A stretch of 24,905 nt of DNA, from IMG/VR virus record IMGVR_UViG_3300007345_000258, positions 1-24,905 of that record; one strand, given 5' to 3'. The translations under genes and the position numbers were made by a program. Shown here piece after piece: positions 1 through 5,520 of the stretch. Origin of the DNA: a virus. Below the pieces are notes generated by a model. That model had not been told where the DNA came from and did no database searches. It was given only the letters and a program-made list of their open reading frames with translations. The first letter of the stretch is position 1. Every line of letters begins with the position of its first letter.

Positions 1-35
1 CACGTTTTCACTTATGAACAATTAAATATTGAAAT

Positions 36-626
36 ATGAAATTAAAAAATATTTGGGCTATCACAAGATGGTTATTATTAGGAGTGGCTTTTGGTGTCAT
101 GGCATTTATAGGTATCCTTATCTTTCACATAGTATACCCGATTGAGTGTATATGGGGATGGAAGAAGTACTCATTCGGTTGGTGGTTTGTTAACCGAGAC
201 GAGAAGGATGAGATAAGTAACCTATACGGTGACGAAGGGTGGCGAGAGAGGAATGATATAGTGATAGAGGATATGACTGGATTTATTGGCTGGTTTCAAC
301 GTTCTTATGTTGCTTTTAGATGGATGGCACTTAGAAACCCAACTTGGAACTTTAAGCTGTGGGTGAGACCAAAGAATGGACCTCTATCAGATATAGATAT
401 ATTAATTGATGAAGGTCCAGGAGGTGCATTGACATACAGGAACCATACTTTATTTGGAGAGCAATATGGCTTCTTTACAGTAGGTGGCACTAGGTACTTT
501 AGATACTCTATCTCTAAGCATGTCAAGTTCTTATGGATATGGGAGAGGCACTGGATTGTGCAACTTGGCAGTTCTAGTGAGAGATACATCTACAAAAATA
601 AATGGTCAGATAGACAAATAAGTTAA
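36..626 (+). CDS. N-terminally anchored membrane protein, phage conserved hypothetical
   Basis: A 196-residue protein of unknown function. Residues about 11-34 form one strongly hydrophobic segment (LLLGVAFGVMAFIGILIF), preceded by Lys/Arg residues, so a single membrane anchor with the bulk of the protein after it is likely. The rest is rich in Trp, Tyr and Gly (KYSFGWWF, ALRNPTWNF, IWERHWIVQLG) and looks like a compact beta-rich domain. The DEKDEISNLYGDEGW and ALRNPTWNF motifs resemble a membrane protein often seen in Bacteroidota phages, but I cannot name the family with certainty. It lies upstream of the consensus promoter at 634 and so probably belongs to the preceding transcription unit. 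A role at the host envelope is possible but is inference only. Confidence 0.8.
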   Translation: MKLKNIWAITRWLLLGVAFGVMAFIGILIFHIVYPIECIWGWKKYSFGWWFVNRDEKDEISNLYGDEGWRERNDIVIEDMTGFIGWFQRSYVAFRWMALRNPTWNFKLWVRPKNGPLSDIDILIDEGPGGALTYRNHTLFGEQYGFFTVGGTRYFRYSISKHVKFLWIWERHWIVQLGSSSERYIYKNKWSDRQIS

Positions 627-633
627 CTTTTCC

Positions 634-664
634 TTTGTTATTATTAATATTTATCTTAAATTTG
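634..664 (+). promoter_or_regulatory. Bacteroidota-type promoter (TTTG - 19 bp - TAAATTTG)
   Basis: TTTG at 634-637 and TAAATTTG at 657-664, spaced by 19 bases, match the Bacteroidota housekeeping promoter (-33 TTTG, -7 TAnnTTTG). The site lies in the only gap of this gene block and its -7 element ends 22 bases before the ATG at 687. The sequence from 638 to 665 is identical at 26 of 28 positions to the promoter region at 7985-8012. Confidence 0.75.
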
Positions 665-686
665 CTTCATATTAAAATTAAAAGAT

Positions 687-1058
687 ATGCAAGTAATAAC
701 AAAAGTGTTGAAAGTCAGCAAGTATGATTACTACATTAAGCATTTAGAAATAATGAATGTTCTTCTGCCAGAGGATAAATTTCCTGAAAGGCTATCCACT
801 AAAGAGATTGAAGTATTAGCTGCTTTCATGTCACAGGACAAGAACCTCATTGAAGAAGATATGTTTAATGGGGTTGTCAGAAAAAAGGTGATGGAGAAAC
901 TCTCTCTTAAACCTGGTGGTCTTGGTAACCACCTCAAAAAAATGATAGCTAAGAACTATCTAACCAAGAACCCTATCACAAGAAAAATAGATTTAAGAAG
1001 TTTTATGTTCCCTGTCAATAATAGTCAGGGGTATCGAATCAAACTAGTAAAAGAATGA
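687..1058 (+). CDS. Winged-helix-like small protein, possible regulator or packaging factor
   Basis: A 123-residue protein. The middle part (about residues 36-105) reads as helices separated by short turns: LSTKEIEVLAAFMS, an intervening acidic helix, VRKKVMEKLSLKPGGLGNHL, then MIAKNYLTKN followed by a short basic beta wing. This is the layout of a winged helix-turn-helix, with SLKPGGLGNHLKKM as the candidate recognition region. It is the first gene behind the consensus promoter at 634 and overlaps the next gene by four bases (ATGA), so it heads an operon. It may be a transcription regulator of late genes. Because small terminase subunits are often short helix-turn-helix DNA-binding proteins encoded upstream of TerL, that role is also open. 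The fold is inferred from pattern only. Confidence 0.75.
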   Translation: MQVITKVLKVSKYDYYIKHLEIMNVLLPEDKFPERLSTKEIEVLAAFMSQDKNLIEEDMFNGVVRKKVMEKLSLKPGGLGNHLKKMIAKNYLTKNPITRKIDLRSFMFPVNNSQGYRIKLVKE

Positions 1059-1288
1059 ATCACCTATTAGGAGTAGAAAGCACACTAATGATGAACACAG
1101 ACACTCAAAAGGTGGACTATGTGTTACAGATAGAGATTACACAAGATGTATATGACTGGTTAGACAATCATGATATTGAGTACACTGAGGAAAGAGAAAA
1201 GGTATTCCTTGTCAATAACATCAGGTATGTGTATTTAGGACCAAAAATAGAATTAACAATGCCTATGGCAACAGAAGGACAAGCATGA
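1055..1288 (+). CDS. Small hypothetical protein
   Basis: A 77-residue protein I do not recognise. Its ATG overlaps the upstream stop (ATGA at 1055-1058) and its own stop overlaps the next start, which points to translational coupling across three genes. An internal in-frame ATG at 1088 or 1091 is a possible alternative start, giving MMNTDTQKVDYVLQIEITQD. The core alternates hydrophobic and polar residues (VDYVLQIEIT, KVFLVNNIRYVYLG) around an acidic helix (VYDWLDNHDIEY), suggesting a small alpha/beta fold. It has no cysteines and no membrane segment. Function unknown. Confidence 0.7.
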   Translation: MNHLLGVESTLMMNTDTQKVDYVLQIEITQDVYDWLDNHDIEYTEEREKVFLVNNIRYVYLGPKIELTMPMATEGQA

Positions 1289-1602
1289 GAAAAGAAGAAA
1301 CATTAAAAAATGATGAACTCTTACATGAGTTTTATGCTCAAGAAGGGCATAAGTATCCTGAATTGAATTTAGACCAATTCAAGGAGATAGTGTTTGGACC
1401 CTGGTTAATGACAAAGAAAGAGATGGAATCAGGAGACCTGGATACCATAAGATTAAAATACTTTGGTACATTCCAAGTCTACCCTGGTAGGGCAAAACAA
1501 CAGCTAAAGAGTATTAATGACAGAAAGAGGTTTAATAAGATTGAGATTTCTCAATACTTCAAGTTAAAGGATATGCTTGAAAAATTCTTAAAAAAGCAAT
1601 AA
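1285..1602 (+). CDS. Dwarf HU/IHF-like DNA-binding protein (putative)
   Basis: A 105-residue protein. Residues about 26-70 contain a helix (LNLDQFKEIVFGPWLMTKKEM) followed by SGDLDTIRLKYFGTFQVYPGRA. The pattern of a helix, an acidic turn, 'IRLKYFGTF-V-PGR' and then a basic region resembles the HU/IHF core, in which a Gly-x-Phe strand turn precedes the DNA-binding arm. IHF-like proteins are a known feature of crAss-like phage genomes. Compared with a typical HU (about 90 residues) the arm is poorly developed, and the C-terminus is a basic helix (KRFNKIEISQYFKLKDMLEKFL). It overlaps the previous gene by four bases and the next by one (TAATG). A role in shaping DNA for packaging is inference. 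Confidence 0.65.
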   Translation: MRKEETLKNDELLHEFYAQEGHKYPELNLDQFKEIVFGPWLMTKKEMESGDLDTIRLKYFGTFQVYPGRAKQQLKSINDRKRFNKIEISQYFKLKDMLEKFLKKQ

Positions 1603-1808
1603 TGGGAACAATAAAAAACATATATGTAGGGTATAAAAATTACTTAACAGGTAAGACTACCCCAGAGGAAAAGCAAAGACTTGCAATCTGTAATAGGTGT
1701 GAATTTAAGAAACCTGAAGCTCCTATACATTGGTGTATGAAATGCCCATGTCATATGCCAGCAAAAATTAAATCCCCAAAGGCACATTGTAAAATAAAAA
1801 GATGGTAA
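1602..1808 (+). CDS. Small Cys-rich zinc-ribbon-like protein
   Basis: A 68-residue basic protein with six cysteines: C30, C33, C45, C48, C50 and C63, in the arrangement CNRC ... HWCMKCPC ... HCKIKRW. The spacing fits a small zinc-binding ribbon with two CxxC knuckles. Similar short proteins with 'WC-KCGC-L-AK' motifs are common in tailed phages, where their function is unknown. The ATG overlaps the stop of the HU-like gene (TAATG at 1600-1604), so it is almost certainly co-translated. Nucleic-acid binding is a plausible inference from the charge and the zinc ribbon, not something the sequence proves. Confidence 0.75.
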   Translation: MGTIKNIYVGYKNYLTGKTTPEEKQRLAICNRCEFKKPEAPIHWCMKCPCHMPAKIKSPKAHCKIKRW

Positions 1809-1809
1809 T

Positions 1810-1923
1810 ATGAACAACAATATAAAAACCCTGAAAGAAAACTATAATAAGTTAATTCAGAAGAGACAAATAAAAAACACAGCAGGGATAACCTGGAAAA
1901 ATAAATTAAGATATGGAGGATAA
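1810..1923 (+). CDS. Possible 37-aa basic micro-protein
   Basis: An ATG two bases after the zinc-ribbon gene opens a 37-codon frame ending TAA at 1921-1923. It fills what would otherwise be a 104-base gap and overlaps the start of the next gene by 11 bases in another frame. The product is strongly basic (NNNIKTLKENYNKLIQKRQI then ITWKNKLRYGG), probably one helix. The fit between neighbours in a gene-packed region is the main support. It may instead be a leader or chance frame. Confidence 0.4.
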   Translation: MNNNIKTLKENYNKLIQKRQIKNTAGITWKNKLRYGG

Positions 1924-2509
1924 TAATTATACAAGAGTAAGAAATTACACAACAAAAGAACTATTAAATCATGTAAAAACTCTCCCCTCATTTAAAGGCT
2001 TTCCAAAAGATTATTGGATACTTGGAATACAATCTAATGAAGATTTATATAATCATTTTGATGATAAATTCTATTTATTTTTTGGGAGGAAGTTTATAAT
2101 GGTAACAACAGGTACTACTAATGCTGGTACTACTGGATTACATAACTATGAAAAATATAGTAAGGATGGTGTTTTAATTGTTAAGACAAATGAGTGGTAC
2201 TATGGGCTCTGGAAGTTTGGATTACACAGAGGAAGAATGCCAGCTTTAAAACAAATCAGACCAATCAAATATTTCAGAGATTGGAATAAGAATAAAAAGG
2301 TTGAGGAAATAGGCAAGATGTATGAGGGCATACGTGGAATTAATTTTCACACTGTCACCTATCAGAAAGCTATGAACTTAATCCGAAAATTAATTGGTGG
2401 CTGGAGTGTTGGCTGTCAAGTGATTAATAATGTAAGAAAATATTTTGAAATCTTAGACCTAGTTAAAGGTCAGAAAGATGTAACTTATTGTTTAATAAAA
2501 GAATTTTAA
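1913..2509 (+). CDS. L,D-transpeptidase (YkuD)-like putative cell-wall enzyme
   Basis: A 198-residue protein. The C-terminal half has GINFH (H146), then after about 18 residues GGWSVGCQVI (S165, G167, C168). This echoes the catalytic signature of YkuD-type L,D-transpeptidases (H ... S-x-GC-R/Q), where the cysteine attacks the peptidoglycan stem peptide. Upstream are GLWKFGLHRGRMPALKQ (H105) and a conserved-looking FRDWN. Bacteroidota phages often carry proteins with this combination, usually annotated as peptidoglycan hydrolase or endolysin-like. There is no signal peptide, so if it acts in lysis it needs the holin encoded far away at 20202. Its start overlaps the 37-aa ORF. The catalytic assignment is moderately sure; whether it cleaves or cross-links peptidoglycan cannot be told from sequence. 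Confidence 0.6.
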   Translation: MEDNNYTRVRNYTTKELLNHVKTLPSFKGFPKDYWILGIQSNEDLYNHFDDKFYLFFGRKFIMVTTGTTNAGTTGLHNYEKYSKDGVLIVKTNEWYYGLWKFGLHRGRMPALKQIRPIKYFRDWNKNKKVEEIGKMYEGIRGINFHTVTYQKAMNLIRKLIGGWSVGCQVINNVRKYFEILDLVKGQKDVTYCLIKEF

Positions 2510-2510
2510 T

Positions 2511-2696
2511 ATGAGAGTAGAGATACAAAGAAACGAAACAAGCCAGCCTATTGTCTACGAGACAATAGAGAATGCTTATACTAAAGGACCCATGTACTGT
2601 GTAATGTTTATAAAAGATGGAGCACGTAAAACACATAAATATCCTTTATGTTCCTTGTTTAGGGTGATTGAGGAGTATAATAAATCTAAAAGATAA
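2511..2696 (+). CDS. Small hypothetical protein
   Basis: A 61-residue protein starting one base after the previous stop and ending one base before the next start (TAATATG). Alternating residues (VEIQRNE, PIVYETIENAY, MYCVMFIKDG, THKYPLCSLFRVIEEY) suggest a small beta-sheet followed by one helix. Not recognised. The tight junctions on both sides support its reality; function unknown. Confidence 0.65.
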   Translation: MRVEIQRNETSQPIVYETIENAYTKGPMYCVMFIKDGARKTHKYPLCSLFRVIEEYNKSKR

Positions 2697-2697
2697 T

Positions 2698-3270
2698 ATG
2701 GCATACCTATTTATAGTATCAGAAAAAACAGTATTTCCACATGCAGAGACTTTGTTGATTAGTCCTTTCAAAGATATTTGGGAGAGAGACAAAGACAAGA
2801 AAAAAGTCAATGCCTTAGAGGAGCTAGCTTATGTAGAGTTTATGACCTCAATGAAAAAGAGTAATCAATATAGGCAGTACCCTGAAAGTCAAAAAGAAGG
2901 TAAAGTAAGGGCTGCTGTTATTACAAGAGAACATTGGGAACCTGATGAACTGATTAAGCAAGCAATGCATAAGATAATTCAATTCCAACAAGAAGCATCT
3001 ACAACCTATAACTATTATATGGCTGCAAAGAAAGCTGCAGAGAAAATGCAGAACTTCTTCTTAGAGGTGGATATCAATGCAGTAAATGAGAAGACAATGA
3101 ATCCTTTGTATAAACCAAGGGATATAACAGCAGCTCTGAATGACACAGAGAAAGTATTGAGCAACCTAAAGAACTTAGAGAAGAAAGTAGAAGAAGAGTT
3201 GTATGAAGAAACAAAGAATAGAAGTAATAAAGAAATTTCATTCTTTGCTAATCCTGAAAGTTTAAATTAA
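2698..3270 (+). CDS. Conserved hypothetical protein upstream of TerL; small-terminase candidate
   Basis: A 190-residue, mostly helical, charged protein. I chose the ATG at 2698, one base after the preceding stop, giving MAYLFIVSEKT; an earlier in-frame ATG at 2668 would overlap the upstream gene by 29 bases. The N-terminal part contains ALEELAYVEFMTSMKKSNQY, a segment I associate with proteins found beside terminase genes in Bacteroidota phages. Residues about 100-180 are likely coiled coil (AAKKAAEKMQNFFLEV, LNDTEKVLSNLKNLEKKVEE). Position just before TerL and the helical, oligomer-prone character fit a small terminase subunit, but no helix-turn-helix is evident, so this is inference. Confidence 0.7.
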   Translation: MAYLFIVSEKTVFPHAETLLISPFKDIWERDKDKKKVNALEELAYVEFMTSMKKSNQYRQYPESQKEGKVRAAVITREHWEPDELIKQAMHKIIQFQQEASTTYNYYMAAKKAAEKMQNFFLEVDINAVNEKTMNPLYKPRDITAALNDTEKVLSNLKNLEKKVEEELYEETKNRSNKEISFFANPESLN

Positions 3271-3338
3271 TGGGAGTACTAGACCTATTAGTATTAATAT
3301 TACTACTGCTCATAGTGGGTGGTGACCAAAGAGAATAG
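3270..3338 (+). CDS. 22-aa hydrophobic micro-protein between 3270 and TerL
   Basis: The ATG at 3270 overlaps the previous stop (TAATG) and the frame closes with TAG at 3336-3338, immediately before the TerL ATG at 3339. The product is MGVLDLLVLILLLLIVGGDQ plus RE: a run of about 14 aliphatic residues with a charged tail, long enough to be a minimal membrane helix. That it exactly bridges two genes, with coupled junctions at both ends, supports translation. It may serve mainly to couple TerL translation to the upstream gene. Function unknown. Confidence 0.5.
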   Translation: MGVLDLLVLILLLLIVGGDQRE

Positions 3339-5507
3339 ATGGCAGATGAAACATACATCACTGGTAAGGTTGATGCAGTAAGAAACCCTAGTGGTGACTG
3401 GGTAAATACTCAGGTATTTAGGGAAGCTGGTAACCATTACATGAAGCATAATTATTATGTTGCAGACCCCTGGGGCACACCTGACTGGGTATCTTATTGG
3501 AAAAATGAGAGAACTAAGTCAATGAAAGGTGTTACCATTGGTGGCTCTAGGATTACAGGAGAACATTATAACTACCTCAACTATACACCTATTAAAAAGG
3601 TAGGTGCGATTAGAGGAAACAAAGCAGACAAGATTACAGGGTTTCCTGACTTTTGGGATGGAGACTACAACTACTTCTGGATTAGGCAGATAGCCAGGTA
3701 TGGAGTAATAGACATGCTCCTTGAAGATGAAGAAAAGGAGTTGGTCTTAAAGATGGACGATAAAGCTCAGGCTCTCAAGATGAAAGAATTATTTGAGAGC
3801 TTGAATCTTTTTGTGCAGATTGAGGAAGGTTTTCTAGGTGGAGGATTTAATCTTATTGTAGGTAAGAGTAGACGTAAAGGATATTCCCTAAAGGCTGCTG
3901 CAATTGGCTCTAATGCTTACTTCACTAAACCCAACAAACTTATTATATATGGTGCCCATGATAAAAAATACCTATACCCAAATGGTATTTTTGGAATGAC
4001 CTACAACAACATTAACTTCATCAATGCTAACACTGGTTGGGCTATGCCCTCTGATGTTATTGATAGGTTAGGTTCTGGTCACATTAAGGCATCATACATT
4101 CAATACAAGAATGGAATAAAATTAGAGAAAGGTTTCAAGTCTGAGATTATGGCTTTAACCTTTAAGGACAACCCAGATGCTGCCAGGGGTAAGGATGCTG
4201 AAGAAGTATTCTTTGAAGAATCAGGAGCATTTGGTACACCTGGATTATTGAAAGATTCCTATAAAGCAACAGAAGATTGTGTAATGGCAGGGGCTATCAA
4301 GACAGGTATGATTACAATCTTTGGTACTTCTGGAGATATGGAAGGTGGTACTTATGATTATGCTGACATGTTTGGTAGACCACAAGCCTTTGGTTTACTG
4401 CCATTTAAGAATATATGGGATGAGAATCAAATAGATATGAATGTAGGATTCTTCCACCCAATCAACTGGAACATGGAAGGATTCTATGATAAGCACGGTA
4501 ACTCAGATAAAGAAGGAGCTAAAAATGTAGAGATTAAGATTAGAGAAAATCTTATCAAGCATGGTGCAACCTCAACAGAGATACAGTCTAGAATGCAAGA
4601 GAAACCTCTTGGACCTAGTGAAGCTTTCTCTGCCATATCTGTAAACACATTCCCTGTCCTAGAACTGAAGAGACAATTACAACTAGTAAAAGGTAAAGGT
4701 TGGCAAATGTCAAAAGGTACTCCTGTCAACATGTACTATAAGGATGGCAAAGTAATTGCTGAGCCAATCATGGATGGGACAGCCAAACCAGTTACAAGTT
4801 ATTATAATGTACCCACTGATACAAGAGGGTGTCCAATGATTTATGAACAACCTATTGCAAATCCTCCAGTTGGGTTGTATAAGATTGGTTATGACCCTAT
4901 TAGACAAGATGAAGGAACCTCACTAGCTTCCATCATAGTTTATAAGAGTGCCCACAGAGGTACACAACACTCTGACATAGTTGTGGCTGAATATATAGGC
5001 AGGTTAGAAACTCCATCAGATATTGACAGGATTGCAGAAATGTTTGCAGACCTCTATGGAACTAAAATCATGTACGAGAATGAAGTTACTGGTGTTAAAA
5101 CCTACTTCCAAAGAATTAAAAGATTGCATTTACTTGCAGCTCAACCTGACAGAGTAATTAGTAAGAACATAAAAAACTCTAGAGTTGCTAGGGTATTTGG
5201 TTGTCACATGAATGGACAACTTAAAGATGCAGGAGAGAGATATGTAAAAGAGTGGCTACTTACTGTGTTAGACTATGATGAACATGGTGCAGCAATCAGA
5301 GTGATAGATAAAATTTATTCTATCAGGTTGCTTGAAGAGCTAATCGCATACAACAGAGCAGGGAACTTTGATATGGTTTCTTCACTGTTTATGTGCATGT
5401 TTCAAATACAAGAAGAAGAGCTAGGAAAGGTGTATGATGAGAAGGATAAACATAAAAATGCAAAAAAACTTCTTGAAATGCGTCGAAAAATGTATAAAAA
5501 GCGTTAA
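3339..5507 (+). CDS. terL: Terminase large subunit (ATPase and nuclease)
   Basis: A 722-residue packaging motor protein that pumps DNA through the portal and cuts the concatemer. The ATPase half has GGSRITGEHYNYLNYTPI near the start, a Walker A-like stretch GKSRRKGYS at 175-183, a Walker B motif EEVFFEES at 288-295 with catalytic Glu, and a coupling motif TIFGTSGDMEGG at 326-337. The nuclease half has the RNase H-like acidic residues D519 (KIGYDP), E580 or E582 (MYENE) and D678 (NFDMVSS). Size and motif wording match crAss-like terminases, which use a degenerate Walker A. It directly follows the micro-ORF and precedes the portal gene. A promoter-like TAACTTTG overlaps its stop codon. Confidence 0.95.
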   Translation: MADETYITGKVDAVRNPSGDWVNTQVFREAGNHYMKHNYYVADPWGTPDWVSYWKNERTKSMKGVTIGGSRITGEHYNYLNYTPIKKVGAIRGNKADKITGFPDFWDGDYNYFWIRQIARYGVIDMLLEDEEKELVLKMDDKAQALKMKELFESLNLFVQIEEGFLGGGFNLIVGKSRRKGYSLKAAAIGSNAYFTKPNKLIIYGAHDKKYLYPNGIFGMTYNNINFINANTGWAMPSDVIDRLGSGHIKASYIQYKNGIKLEKGFKSEIMALTFKDNPDAARGKDAEEVFFEESGAFGTPGLLKDSYKATEDCVMAGAIKTGMITIFGTSGDMEGGTYDYADMFGRPQAFGLLPFKNIWDENQIDMNVGFFHPINWNMEGFYDKHGNSDKEGAKNVEIKIRENLIKHGATSTEIQSRMQEKPLGPSEAFSAISVNTFPVLELKRQLQLVKGKGWQMSKGTPVNMYYKDGKVIAEPIMDGTAKPVTSYYNVPTDTRGCPMIYEQPIANPPVGLYKIGYDPIRQDEGTSLASIIVYKSAHRGTQHSDIVVAEYIGRLETPSDIDRIAEMFADLYGTKIMYENEVTGVKTYFQRIKRLHLLAAQPDRVISKNIKNSRVARVFGCHMNGQLKDAGERYVKEWLLTVLDYDEHGAAIRVIDKIYSIRLLEELIAYNRAGNFDMVSSLFMCMFQIQEEELGKVYDEKDKHKNAKKLLEMRRKMYKKR

Positions 5508-5512
5508 CTTTG
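5505..5512 (+). promoter_or_regulatory. Candidate -7 element (TAACTTTG) for the portal gene
   Basis: TAACTTTG matches TAnnTTTG and overlaps the TerL stop codon. Eight bases separate it from the portal ATG at 5521. No good TTTG is seen 17-20 bases upstream, so it is weaker than the site at 634. Transcription would begin at or only a few bases before the start codon. Confidence 0.45.
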
Positions 5513-5520
5513 TAAAAATT

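Noticed and set aside
1-35. End of an upstream gene (open frame to TAA at 23-25)
   Set aside because: Only seven codons are visible, which is not enough to support a coding call.
2668-2697. Upstream start at 2668 for the protein before TerL
   Set aside because: It would overlap the previous gene by 29 bases; ATG 2698 sits one base after that gene's stop, as at neighbouring junctions.
5434-5520. Longer portal frame beginning at 5434
   Set aside because: It overlaps the TerL coding end by 74 bases and encodes a basic segment unlike portal N-termini; ATG 5521 follows the TerL stop and a promoter-like element.
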